The notes: generated from the sequence alone by a model not told the origin. A stretch of DNA of 64,000 nucleotides from Kingdonia uniflora (GCA_014058105.1 JACGCM010000018.1:372001-436000), one strand, 5' to 3'; positions 47,276-58,433 are shown, numbered from the stretch's first letter. Translations and numbers: made by a program.

Positions 47276-49755
47276 TGTCACGCACCAAAATCCAATAACC
47301 GATAGCTAAACCGATTACCAAAATTCGAAGGCATGAAGGTCGGGGAATCCAATCGATTCACCCTACAAACGACCGAGCCATAGACAAGTTCAGGCTCGGT
47401 CATTCGCTATAGCAATATCATCAGATAAAAAGAATAAAGCGGAATCAAGAGATAAATATATATAAAAATTGAAAATGTAAATACAATATCTCGTACAAGA
47501 ATTCTAATACATGAAAAAACTGCCATAGCAAAACTGCTCCAACCAAGCTGAAGCTCTCAGCAAATCCAGCAACTACCCTGCCTCTAAAAAGGGGGGAAAA
47601 TAGTGAGAGTGAGCATAACACGGCTCACTGATAACCCAACAAAGCTAAATAACCTACAAATAAAATGGTGCAGAGAAAGAGGAAGAGGTGAATGAGATAA
47701 AGATGCTAAAAGTACAGTAATAAGTAGATAATAGTGGTAAGAGGAATAGGAATAGAGGAAAACAAATATGAGGAATAAATGTGATGATGAAATGATATGA
47801 TATGATACGCTATGATGTGATATGATATGCTCCCCTATGATGTGATATGATATGATACACTAGGATAATCCCATAATTATCCCAAATGCTAGATAATATG
47901 AAATGATATATTATAATCCTAATGTTGAATGATTTGACGTTATCGAAGAACTAGACCTTATAGTTAAAAATGTTGGGCTGATCAACCGCTAATGCATAAT
48001 AACCTTAACGAGAATCTCAGTTGGATACAATGGGTACGATTAGTAGCAAGCTAGACTACGCTTGGGATTTATCACTTGATCAGAGTGTTCCAGGCTTTGC
48101 AACCCACGGAGCCAACGTCAAAACTTTATTTCACTTATTCCAAGGAATTTCAACCTCACATATGATAAGACTGGTACCTGAGGAAACTGTCTCATACCAT
48201 CCCACACTCCCGGATGGGTAATAGATACGATAGTGTCCAGCTAGAACTTCACCTACTATTTCAACCCGACATAGGAATTCCAAATTTTATCGAGGGTCAG
48301 CCGATGTAGAGCTTTGTTATGTATCCTAACCCCACTAAGTTAAAAAAATACAAAAAGAAACTCACACTGTAAACAGATTCCGAGGATCCTAACACAACAA
48401 CCCAAACATGGCTAGTACGTCCATAGGATGACCACCTGCCTCAGAGGATGGTAAACAATCCTAATACAGATGCAAACAGTGACTCACCCATCATAATATC
48501 CAAACAACATCAGTTTCTACAAGACTAAAGCACAGTATTCATAGACAAAGCCACGAGAATACCACCCAATGCACAACTTCCTAAAAGACAAAGAGAAATA
48601 CCACTCTACATGCCTAACAACAGGAATAATACTGAATAATTAATATAGACTATAACTACATCGCAAACACCTCAATGCCAAATACACGATCACTCTAACT
48701 AACACTGATAAAATTAGTAAAGGAATTTAGCAAAGAAGGGACACTCGCCAGATAAAGGATAAACCACGAACCTAATAATCAACGAGACAACCAACCTCAG
48801 CACCACAGGTCAACAACAATACCAACCCAACACCTGTAGAAACACAGCAACCACTAAACCCGCAACTCAGCAAAACCCCAATTACCAAACTCTAAAACAC
48901 AAAGGATTTCTCCAAACCCTAAATCAAATCAACCAGGAAGAGGAATAGGGGAATTACTCACCTAATGGTAGCGAAGATCAAACCCAACAATGAATCACAG
49001 ACGCCGGAGCGAGAGAGGGGCAATGGAGTGGAGAGGATTCCAATTAGGGAGAGTGAGTGAGAGAGAGTAAGTGAAATGAAATTAAAATGGTTAATAAAAC
49101 CCTAGATGAACAACACACAACTCGAGGAAGATCAACGACCAAGAATTGCATAGAAAACCCAACACAGGTCATCAAAACACGCCTCTGTTTAAACAAAAGA
49201 TATTTCTGTTCGAACAAAATGAAGCAGGTATAAGTCTATTTGAACAGAAAAAGGCATGTTCGAGCATAACCAAACTTATAGGAATATATTCGAAATAAAG
49301 GATGTTGTTCGAATAAAATGAAGCAGAAAGAAACTTATTCGAACAGAGCAAGGTTTGTTCAAATAAAATGATGCAGAATGAAACTTATTCGAACGGGAAT
49401 AAGTTTGTTCGAATAGAACTCAACAGAAACAACCCAAAACTCTAAAAACAAAAGATTCCCTCTAACAAAAACTGAAGAAACCCAAAAGAAAAAACCTAAC
49501 GAATATCCGCCCCGGATCACATACCACACCACAATAGCAACAAACAACAACAACAAGAACAACACCAAGCCAGCCACAGGCTCCCAAACTTCAACTCAAC
49601 CTCCTCCGCCCAACAACCACCCAAACCACCGAAACACAGATAAAGATGAAAGAAGAATACATAGCCCTGATAAACGCAATGAGATGCAGATGCAAGATGA
49701 ATGGTAATGTGTGCATGATAAAATTATAATAATAATTAAAATCTGGGTCACTACA
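47276..49755 (-). repeat. 5' LTR of the Tekay/Del-like element
   Basis: 2480 bp, TGTCACG...CACTACA on the + strand (TGTAGTG...CGTGACA in element sense). Same family as the solo LTR at 7187-9744. It includes ATGATATGATATGATAC-type repeats (47785-47865) and a TTCGAA array (49190-49420). The adjacent AGAAA (49756-49760) is the expected target duplication; its partner is lost with the 3' LTR. Confidence 0.92.
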
Positions 49756-50013
49756 AGAAACTTGTTCTTTCCCTTTATTTATACAGAAAATGCACTTCAT
49801 TATTTAGGAAAAATGTTGAATTTTTTCAATGTCTTAAGATGCACAGATACTCAAAATTTTCATGTTTAGTTATCACCTGCTCTAGGTACCTAATGTGTGT
49901 TTGTTATATGTATCTGAGACTCAAAATTTGAAAAAACAATACTTTCGTAGGACGCAATGCCTCCATTAAATAGCAACAGCAATCAAACTTAACAGTAAGA
50001 ACATCAACAGAGT

Positions 50014-50061
<48 letters not shown>

Positions 50062-50140
50062 GTACCAATCAAAACCCTAGGTTCGAAACAACAAGTAAGA
50101 ACATCAACAACAACAGCAATCCATTACATCATACAGAATA
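49756..50140. other. Spacer with GA microsatellite
   Basis: No gene seen. A GA run (50016-50058) is embedded in AACATCAAC-type sequence. Confidence 0.6.
50016..50058 (+). repeat. GA microsatellite
   Basis: An AG dinucleotide run of 43 bases. Confidence 0.92.
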
Positions 50141-50491
50141 CCTGGGTTGGTATGCTTATGCTCCATAGCTCTGAAGATAACAATATAGCAAATTATTAAA
50201 AAGGCCACAATAAAAAAAATAAGAAGTTGTAATTACACATCATTAAATAAGTTTGTTTTATAAGAAAAGAAATGCGATTAGAAAGCCAATACCAAAGATA
50301 GAGGGACTTAGAAATTTCTGTAAATCATTTTTCCAAATCTGCTTGGAAAGACCTGGGTTGGTATGCTTATGCTACATAGCTACGAAGATAACAGTAGAGC
50401 AAAATGTCAAAAATGCAACAATATAAAAAAGAAGAAGTTGTAAGTACACATCATTAAATAAGTTTGTTTTATAAGAAAAGAAATGTGATTA
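50141..50491 (+). repeat. Direct repeat A, two copies of about 140 bp
   Basis: 50141-50280 and 50352-50491 share CCTGGGTTGGTATGCTTATG, AGAAGTTGTAA and ACACATCATTAAATAAGTTT, separated by about 70 bases. Confidence 0.88.
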
Positions 50492-50548
50492 AGAAACCAA
50501 CACCCCAGATACATATTTTATTATAATTATGCAGCCAATAGAGTATAG

Positions 50549-51242
50549 CATAGTTATGAAGAACATTGCAGCATTTTGGGAGAACTAAATATGTAGTATA
50601 TATTATTCTATATTTGGTGAAATTTATCTAAGAGTACATAATAATAGGTTGGAAAGCTCGGTTGCCATAAAAAAATTACTCTTCCAATATATGACCCTCA
50701 AATTTATTCTTCAATAACATATAATTTCCCAACACATCATAACTGCATCAGATATGCAAGAGAAAGAGAAAACAAAAATAAGAGTGATGAGAGAGAAAGT
50801 ATATTGTAAGATTAATATAATGAATTCCCAATGTAAGAAAATTAAAACTCTAAAGAGCTAGAGTAGGGTTGTAGGGATGCACTCACTACTTGTTAGTATA
50901 GTTATGAAGAACATTGCAACATTTTGGGAGAACTAAATATATAGGATATGTTATTCAATATTTGGTGAAATTTATCTAAGAGTACATAATAATAGGTTTG
51001 AAAGCTCGGTTGCCATAAAAAATAACTCTTCCAATAGATGACCCTTAAATTTATTCTTCAATAAGATATAATTTCCCAGCACATCATAACTGCATCAGAT
51101 ATGCAAGAGAAGGAGAAAATAAAAATAAGAAAGATGAGAGAGATAACATATTATAAGATTAATATAATGAACTCCCAATGTAACAAAATTAAAACTCTAA
51201 AGAGCTAGAGTAGGGTCGTAGGGATGCACTCACTACTTGTTA
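50549..51242 (+). repeat. Direct repeat B, two tandem copies of about 346 bp
   Basis: 50549-50895 and 50897-51242 are nearly identical, both starting TAGTTATGAAGAACATTGCA and ending GGATGCACTCACTACTTGTT. They abut directly, so this is a recent tandem duplication. Confidence 0.92.
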
Positions 51243-51933
51243 TGAGCCCCAGCTGAGAATGTCATGAATGTTAAATTCCTCACAGCCGAAAGGTGCACAC
51301 TAAGACAGCAAAAGAAAAAAGCATTAACACAACGTAAGAATTTACACCAACTGCTTTGCTACGAAGAATCATTCTCATAGAAAACAAATAATCTACAGAA
51401 TTATAATAATTAAAAGTTTATTACCTTACTGCAGTAATGCATTTCTGAATTAAAATTTTATATTTTCCATTAACCCAAATGAAACTCTTACTTATGGTCA
51501 TACCAAAAATCTGAAGGGATAGATTAAGAGAATAAAATTGTTTGATACGTTTGATTAGGAAAATATAGATTAAGAGAACCTCTTACTTTAGATGATAATA
51601 CATATCGACAATGATCGCCTCAGTTACGATATACTAACTTAACAAAGATAAACAAGGCCCTAATCTGCAAACATAACAAAGAACACCAATTAATCCATTT
51701 GTTGACTTATTTGATTCAAATGGATAAAAATCTAATGTTAACCTTTGATTTGAAGTTCATGATAAGAGCACAGAGCTAGTTTATGATTTAACCGAGAAGA
51801 GAAAACTCAAAAATTGATAAACTGCCTGAAAGACATGAAATTAAGATGAAATTAGAGGGGCCTAAAGTTGGGTTTGAATTTATTATAACCCAAACATAAT
51901 TTTTATCACAATTGATTACCATTCATCAGATTA
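51243..51933. other. AT-rich spacer inside the Helitron-like region
   Basis: No frame or repeat could be supported. Confidence 0.6.
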
Positions 51934-52370
51934 GGAATCCACCAATTTTGAAAATTCAATGGATTGAATCAAAGAAGATAGAGAGTTAATCGGCATAAGA
52001 TGGACTGGATTTTATGAGGGACTATATACATGGTCGGTACAATAAATTAAATACGTCGAGTGTGGTTTGTTGTCAAAGGTTAAGAATTCTTCTTCAGAGA
52101 GAAAGAGAGTGATGGAGATGGAGATGGTGAGGAAGAGATATCATTGTCTTAGAATCCACAAATTTAGAAAATTCAATGGATTGAATCAAAGAAGATAGAT
52201 AGCTAACCGACTTAAAATGGACTGGATTTTATGAGTGACGATATACATAGCCGGTACAATCAATTGAATACGTTGAGTGTGTTTCATTGTCAAAGGTTAA
52301 GAATTCTTATTCAGAGAGAGAAAGAAAGTGAGAGATGGAGATGGAGATGGTGAGGAAGAGATATCATTGT
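51934..52370 (+). repeat. Direct repeat C, two tandem copies of about 217 bp
   Basis: 51934-52149 and 52151-52370 both contain GAAAATTCAATGGATTGAAT, TGGACTGGATTTTATGAG, GTCAAAGGTTAAGAATTC and GAAGAGATATCATTGT. A third local duplication within 2.3 kb. Confidence 0.9.
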
Positions 52371-52630
52371 TCGTTGAATCTCTGCGGACAATTGCCATTG
52401 ATCGCTGAATCTCAGTTACAAAGATGTAAAAGTGTAGCGATTTCGGTTAAGACTATTAAGTTGTAGAAGGGAAGAGAAACAGTCAGAAAATTAAGATTAC
52501 TTATTTCAATATTGCCATGTATTCAATGTCACAGTCAGCTCTTTGCACCGCCACGTAGGATAAACATCACCACGCGGGACAATCGTCGACGTCACGCGGG
52601 ACAATCGATGCTACGTATGAAAAAACTGAG
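52371..52630. other. Helitron subterminal region
   Basis: No gene. CACGCGGGACAATCG occurs twice (52571-52585 and 52593-52607) in a GC-richer patch beside the candidate 5' end. Confidence 0.55.
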
Positions 52631-52644
52631 ATTTATAATATAGA
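52631..52644 (-). other. Candidate Helitron 5' terminus
   Basis: Read on the - strand from 52644: TCTATATTATAAAT. The first nine bases fit the published plant Helitron 5' consensus. The base before it is G rather than the expected A of an A/T insertion site, and next to it on the far side is an AT run followed by a GCGC-containing block (52672-52684). Confidence 0.5.
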
Positions 52645-52882
52645 CATATATATATATATATAGCGCCAATGAATTCGCGCATGTTAAATATTAAAAAAAT
52701 CAATGAAACAATTTTTTGATAAAAAAGATATTTTTTAATAATTCATTTAGGCTTGGCCTACTGACACGCTGACATAAATAGGCTCGCCACATATACCTAC
52801 TTATTTTCTCGAAGATAGTGCTATTTGAGCGATAGCTATCTTGATAAAGGGAATTTTATTGAATTTGTATCGCGATGGCGAG

Positions 52883-53121
52883 GAGTCCGGATTTGCCAAC
52901 CCACCTTAGCGGAGGATTGTGACAACCCTCTCTCTCATTGGCTTAGAAAGTTAACAGAGTTAATAAATAAATAACTTATTTAATGCTTAAAATATTTTAT
53001 ATAATCTCTCTCTCCTCTCTTCCACCGAAAATGCTTCTTCTCCCTCTCTCTCTCTCTCCTCTCTTCCACAGAAAATGTCTCCCTCTCTCTACTTTTTCTT
53101 GCTGCAAATAGTAAATTTCCC
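52883..53121 (+). repeat. Left terminal inverted repeat of the MULE
   Basis: About 239 bp, matching the complement of 58028-58272 with scattered changes. Includes TTGTGACAACCCTCTCTCTC and an internal CTCTCTTCCAC repeat. A 70-codon frame in it (52980-53192) comes from this low-complexity sequence. Confidence 0.92.
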
Positions 53122-54021
53122 TTCTTGTTAATGCGTACCAGAGTACCAAAAGCACTACCCAATGCCATTAAAGCTTTGTTAATCCACACCAAAGAATTTG
53201 AGTTTCTCTACAAACATTGTGATCGAATGAAATCTGAAACTCTTAACTTACAACTCCTTTTTTATATGCAATTGAATCCTAAATTTTCCTTTTGTCAATA
53301 ATGATTCACGGTACAAGTTGAAGGCAATTATTTGTGTACATTTAAGCTCTTATAATTACACGATTGCGTTCTTCTTCTTTTTGTGATGCCATACTGAAAT
53401 ACATGCACTAAGCTAATGACGGGAGGTTCATATTTTCATTTTGTTTTATTGTAGTAAATCGTTAGTGTATCTCGTGAAGAGCCGGAAATCAATAAACACG
53501 GTATCCATCATACACTGAATATGTCCACGCACTAAAATGTTGAAACTCTTCGACGTTTATGCTAGGTTGATTGCATTGTTGTTAGACAGCTGAAGGGAAT
53601 TTTTATCACAAAAAATGTAAATCCAAAGATGTTACAAATACAAATATGTTTATTTATTGTTTGACCTGAAGCCCTGCCTTCACAAAAAGTGATTTTTCAT
53701 TTCATCTCTTTTCTTATGCAATGCCTGGTTTTGAGTCTAAAGGAAATCATAATTCAGAAGGATACTTGCTACGCTTCAAAATTCCAACTTTTTTCTGCGA
53801 TTGCCTGCATAATTAAACAACAAATTGTTAATTAGTTTTAAACTTGTTTAAGAGTAAGCAACCCAACTCAGGCTACAATGAATCAATTCACACAACTTAG
53901 TCAACCAATATATGCATTACAAATACACGGTTTGTCTGAGTAATGCATTGCTGATACACAATATAACTTCAAATTTTGATTCATTATATGTACGAAGTTA
54001 TAATATCACATAGACACATAC
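53122..54021. other. MULE interior, no gene recognised
   Basis: AT-rich sequence between the left TIR and the PGK exon. It may include the flanking intron of the captured PGK piece, but nothing can be shown. Confidence 0.5.
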
Positions 54022-54180
54022 CAGTGTTCCAGCGGCAAATTTGTCAAACTCAAATACTCCCATAGGTCCATTCCAGATTATAGTCTTAGTAGTATCCAAA
54101 GCTTCATTGAACGTCTTGATTGAATCTGGTCCAATGTCCAAACCCATCCAACCATCTGGGATGCTGGAAGCTGACACAGT
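54022..54180 (-). pseudogene. PGK: Phosphoglycerate kinase exon captured in the MULE
   Basis: A 159-bp open exon (53 codons) between an acceptor TTGCGCAG and a donor GTATGTGT on the - strand. It reads [40 protein letters not shown] and DKFAAGT, the C-terminal nucleotide-binding part of PGK with the conserved WNGPMGVFE loop. No other PGK exon is present. Intron flanks show a genomic source, as for Pack-MULE captures. The reading frame is undamaged, suggesting recent capture or constraint; too short to make an enzyme. Confidence 0.9.
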
Positions 54181-54481
54181 CTGCGCAATAATATCAACCA
54201 TAACTATATTAATTCCAAGTATTTTTCATTCATCCAGTTTAGAAAAATATGGTTGATGCAACACATATAGTTTTCATTAAACTATAAATTATGTGTTACC
54301 AAATTCAAACAACTAAGAATAGCTGCAATTTATACTTAAATCACGAGCATCAGGTAAAATCCAACTTTTTTCTATAAAGCTCTTGAACATATCCATCTGA
54401 GACCTATATAAAGTTGTATTAATTTTAATTATTCTTACAATTTGAGACATAAATTATAGAGTATTAAGAATTAACTCTTAC

Positions 54482-54830
54482 CTGTGATGATTGAGATTTG
54501 CCCAACATTGAGCTCATAGACCTTGGAGCATTTGTTAAAAGCTATATACAATTGGAGCCTATTAAAGTATAAAACAATCTAGACTAAGATAAATATTACA
54601 AAATTTTAAAAATCAACTCTTACCTGTGATGATTGAGATTCACTCAACATTAAACTTATGGACCTAGTAGCATTTGCTAAAACCTGTAAGCAGATAAAGT
54701 CTATTTAAAGTTAAAAAAAAACAATATAGACTAATACAAATATTACAAAATATTAAAAATCGGTTGTTACCTGGGATGACTGAGATTCACCCAACTTTGA
54801 ACTGATGGACCCAGTTGCATTTCCTAAAAC
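54482..54830 (-). other. Three tandem 60-bp mini-exons of the transposase tail
   Basis: On the - strand three exons of exactly 60 bases, all phase 0: 54830-54771, 54683-54624 and 54541-54482, separated by introns of 87 and 82 bp. They encode VLGNATGSISSKLGESQSSQ, VLANATRSISLMLSESQSSQ and a third close variant ending MLGKSQSSQ. Donors are GTAAC or GTAAGA; acceptors are TTACAG and ATATAG, but the first exon's acceptor is now AA. A further exon-like piece (MDMFKSFIEKSWILPDA) is at about 54420-54360. They most likely continue the FAR1 transposase C-terminus downstream of its basic linker, after the LINE insertion. Confidence 0.7.
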
Positions 54831-54902
54831 TTGATAGATTATTACCTCGTGCTTTGATGGTGAAAAACAGCTTGAGATGGAGGCTGGAAAACAAGTGATC
54901 TG

Positions 54903-55491
54903 ATGTTGCATTGTTTGGTTACTTATAATAATTTATGGAGCATTTTGGCCTCTTTTGTGTATGCTAAATGTGAATCTGTTGAAAGAGTGCCTTTGTGGAA
55001 GGATATTATATCATTATCAACAAATATCAATGGTTCTTGGATGCTTGCTGGAGATTTTAAGGCAGTTAAAAGCCAATCTAAAAGACTTGGGGGTAGGGCT
55101 GCTTCAACTGCTTTTATTAGAGAGTTTGAGGAGATGGCACAGGTCTCAGAGCTGATTGAAACATCCTTCACTGGTTCTTCTTATACTTGGTGTAATAACC
55201 ATGCTGGACTCTTTTGCTTATAGATTTTATTAAGCAAAACAGAACATGAAAAGTGGAATCTTTTGCTTATACTTGGTGTAATAACCATCCTTTCATGTGG
55301 GCTGAACATGAAAAGTTTATAGATTTTATTAAGCAAAACTGGCCACAAGGTGTCTATGGCAACTGTAACTTCTTTTGCTTACAAATGCAAGAAAAATAGA
55401 ACAGCTCTTAGAACCTGGAATATGCAAGTGTTTGGTAATGTACAGCAGAACCTTCACAATCTCCAAGACCAAATCAGGGATCTTATAGGAT
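54903..55491 (+). mobile_element. LINE fragment (endonuclease region) inside the MULE
   Basis: + strand frame 54903-55223 includes SFVYAKCESVERVPLWKDI, GSWMLAGDFKAVKSQSKRLG and SSYTWCNNHAG, the endonuclease domain of plant LINEs (active-site GDFN region, here GDFK). After it come a short internal duplication (AGATTTTATTAAGCAAAAC at about 55223 and 55322), then RTALRTWNMQVFGNVQQNLH. Both ends are truncated. It lies opposite to the transposase gene and separates its main part from the mini-exons. Confidence 0.8.
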
Positions 55492-55559
55492 AACATGTTA
55501 AGTGACTAAAACTTAGCATTAAAAGATAAAATATTAAAAGATAAAACAACTAACCTGAA

Positions 55560-57890
55560 GTTTAGTAACTATTAGTAGTACCGAGAACAAGCGTCTCATC
55601 TGGATTAATTTCTCCATGTTTGTTTTGACCACCTCCTTATATTTTTTGATAAAAGTATTAGACATACAATTTAACAAATTCCATCATAAACAATAAAAAA
55701 TAATTTACTTGTTTGCTTTGATGAAGCTTTTTTCTTAGGCACATTCATCTCTAAAACACCTTTAAGTCTTCCTTTCGGTTCTCCTTTGGTTTCCTTTTTG
55801 GATTTCGTAATGTTGCATCATCATCAGAAGGAGGTTATTCTTCATGCTCATCAAAATTTTGTGTACCATTTCCTTCTTCATAAATTGCAAAAGATGCCAT
55901 TTTTGCTTCTACCTCCAGCAATAGGGATCTTACTAGTGCAGATTGGCTCTCGCTACTTACATACTTAGTTACAATCCTTTGTGCGATATGTGATAATTTA
56001 CTATATCGTTCCATAGACAATGGATCCGTATCATCCATAATTGCTTCCCCATACCCGTTAAGAATGACCTCTTTGATCACATGTTTGCTCCACCTTTTCA
56101 AGTAATACTGCAACGGTAAACTTGTAAATTGTTTTTCGTGGAACAACTTTAGTGCGTAAGAATAAAGAATTCCTTCAAATTCAAATTTTTACAACTGCAT
56201 CGCACTGATTGATATAAGGAAATGTATGTTAGTACACTAGTTCTTCCACGATTATTCATTCTCCTAGTTTCGTATGTGGCTGATTCTTTATCTTCATTTG
56301 TCAAGGTTAATACTAGATTAAGAGTTTTTTTTATCTCATCATGGAAGTTGTATAACACTTTCATTGTATACTTCTTTGATGCTTCAATCTCAACGGCCCA
56401 ATCACATATAATAATAGGTCTAGTTTGCCAAGTTGTATTTTCTGCTCTTCTATCTGCCTCTTTTCGATCACTGATTGCATTATCGTATTGAATCACAAAT
56501 TCCGCCAGAATAAGACTTTTAGAGAAATACTTTTTCAAAAAGAAGTTAATACTCTCACATCTGTGGGTAGTCGTCATACCTACACAAAAGTGAATACGTC
56601 CATACACTGAAGCCCATTTTTCACGTAGCTTGTATATTCCTTTCAACCACTCATTCTCTCTTAACTTGTATTTTTCGAGTAATGCATCCCATTTTGCTTC
56701 CAATTCTTCAACCGTCTCATTATCGTATTTGCATGCACCAAAATCGTGCCCGAAATTAGAGAATTTACCGTAAACACTACCAACATTTTTTACGTGCATT
56801 TTATCCGATGTGCCACAAGCATAGGTGATGATGAGCATCTGGAAATGAAACTTTGATGGCTTTAGCAATTGCCAAAGCTTGATCAGTGAATATAGTTTTT
56901 GATGCTTACTTCCCATAGCTTCTAAGAAAGTGTTAAATAACCAGACTAACGATTCCAATGTTTCTTGCTCTAATAAACCACACCCAAAAATTGCAGTTTG
57001 GCTGTGACTATTGACTCTAACAAACAGCTCACAAATCATTTTGTAAGTATTTGTCATGTATGTAGTGTCAAAGCCAATGACATCACCAAACAATCCATAA
57101 TCTCGCCTATATTTTTCACCACAGAAAAAGTATCCACTTATTTCGTTATCCATGTTTGTTCGAATAGAGTAGTAGAAGAACTTATTCGCTTGTTTCTTGC
57201 GCTTAAAGAAGTTTAGAAGACATTGTGCATCCCCCTTTTGAAGAAACTCAGACTTCTTTTTCCTAATTAAATTCTTACAATCTGTTGGAATGAAATTGAG
57301 ATTTTACGGTCCACCGGCTTCCTTTGTCACATAAGTACAAATTTGTTTATTCTTCGTACCAGCAGAGGTCATTGTAATGATGATTCTAACCTGAGATGAT
57401 TCTATGTGATGTTGATACCTCATCAAATGCACACTAGATGTTGGAACTAAGTCATGATCATTGTGTGGTGCAATGAACTTAATCACTCCATACTTCCCAT
57501 TATCGGTGACTTTTATCGCAAACATTGCTTCACACCCAAACCTTCGGTCATCTCGTCTTTTAATTGGAGTATTCTTTTTTTGATAGTACTTTCACAACTA
57601 CAACAAAATAATGCTCTTAATAATATAACACTTTTCTTACTTCTGTTTGTTCTTCTCTTGCGCACACTAAACCCGATACGTCTAGCATAAGAATTATAAA
57701 ACTTAAATGCTTCTTCGATACTTTCGAATATCATACCAATTCTTGGCTCTTAGTCATTAGTAAATGCGGTTTGAGAATTACCTTGCGAATCCAAATCATC
57801 CCCCAATTCATCAAAATTATCTTCATCAAAGCCAGACTGTATTACTTCATCGTCTAAATCCAACTGTATTGCTCCATTATTCGAATCCAT
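55560..57890 (-). pseudogene. FAR1/FHY3-type MULE transposase, broken
   Basis: From an ATG at 57890 (MDSNNGAIQLDLDDEVIQSG): FAR1 DNA-binding domain (57734-57513, FKFYNSYARRIGFSVRKRR; 57525-57304, DHDLVPTSSVHLMRYQHH), MULE transposase domain (57153-56149: FGDVIGFDTTYMTN with the first catalytic Asp, ESLVWLFNTFLEAMG), a frameshift at about 56905 that puts FTDQALAIAKAI (second Asp) and HHHLCLWHI in another frame, a Glu-bearing TTHRCESINFFLKKYF, and a SWIM zinc finger (VRCSCKNLNLKEF) cut by a stop and shift at about 56150. It continues as LFHEKQFTSLPLQYYLKRWS to 55835 and a basic, Lys-rich linker. Transposases of this class gave rise to plant FAR1 transcription factors. Confidence 0.92.
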
Positions 57891-58027
57891 TAGCTAAACA
57901 ACAATACAATTATAGTTAGATATGCTTTGAAAAATAACTAGAGTTACATAATTCTCCACTTTTGTGAAGAACTTGGTAATTTGAAAAATAACTAGAGTTA
58001 CATTATTCGAATCCATTATGCCATGGT

Positions 58028-58272
58028 GGGAAATTTACCATTTGGAGCAAGAAAAAGTAGAGAGAGAGAGAGATAGACGTTTTTTGTTGAAGAGAGGAGA
58101 GAGGGAGATAGATAGACATTTTTTGTTGAAGAGAGGAGAGAGAGAGAGATTTTATAAAATATTTTAAGCATTAAATAAGTTATTTTATTTATTAACTTTG
58201 TTAACTCTCTAAGCCAATGAGAGAGAGGGTTGTCACAACCCTTCGTTAAGGAGGGTTGGCAAATTCAGACTC
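58028..58272 (-). repeat. Right terminal inverted repeat of the MULE
   Basis: About 245 bp, the complement of 52883-53121. It contains an extra internal duplication of TTTTTTGTTGAAGAGAGGAG (58079 and 58121) absent from the left end. Confidence 0.92.
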
Positions 58273-58433
58273 CGATGGCGAGCTCTAAGAGCATCTCTAG
58301 CAGCAAGTGTGACTTTGGGTGTGGGCTCTAACAGGGGGCCCACAAAAAACCTACCCCACACCCATCCTCTCCCAGCAGTGAGTTCCCATTTGTGACGTGT
58401 AATTTATTTATTTTTAATTTGGAAGATATCAAA

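Larger units (their letters stand above)
42680..49755 (-). mobile_element. Ty3/gypsy retrotransposon, Tekay/Del-like, lacking its 3' LTR
   Basis: On the - strand: 5' LTR (49755-47276), tRNA-Met primer site (47271-47260), gag (47120-46485), protease, RT, RNase H, integrase and a chromodomain-like end (45874 to about 42680). The last coding residues (FWELKADV-like) are at about 42700, and no LTR follows; Helitron repeat sequence begins within 200 bases. The 3' LTR was therefore lost by deletion. The order and RT sequence fit the chromovirus clade Tekay/Del. All frames are damaged. Confidence 0.88.
36504..52644 (-). mobile_element. Helitron (Rep/helicase) relic, interrupted by a gypsy element
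   Basis: A Rep-helicase gene on the - strand (36504-40669) lies upstream of N-terminal repeat sequence (41.2-42.5 kb) and, beyond the inserted retrotransposon (42.7-49.76 kb), of a duplicated subterminal region (50.1-52.4 kb). The last 14 bases, read on the - strand from 52644, are TCTATATTATAAAT, close to the known plant Helitron 5' consensus (TCTMTAYTA at the start). The 3' end (hairpin plus CTRR) was not located with confidence; a candidate is near 35665. The true extent may therefore reach below 36504 and include the RPE and TBC fragments. Confidence 0.5.
52883..58272 (-). mobile_element. Mutator-like element (MULE) with FAR1-type transposase
   Basis: A perfect 10-bp duplication CGATGGCGAG flanks the element (52873-52882 and 58273-58282), within the 9-11 bp usual for MULEs. 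The ends are long inverted repeats (52883-53121 and 58028-58272) that begin GAGTCYGRATTTGCCAACCC. Inside are a FAR1-like transposase on the - strand (57890 to about 54370), a phosphoglycerate kinase exon, and a LINE fragment inserted in the transposase tail. Length 5390 bp. The transposase is broken, so the copy is now non-autonomous. Confidence 0.93.

Noticed and set aside
52980..53192. 70-codon - strand ORF rich in Arg and Glu
   Set aside because: Entirely due to the CT-rich terminal repeat of the MULE.
56222..56610. + strand ORFs of 60-90 codons
   Set aside because: Shadows of the FAR1-type transposase on the - strand.
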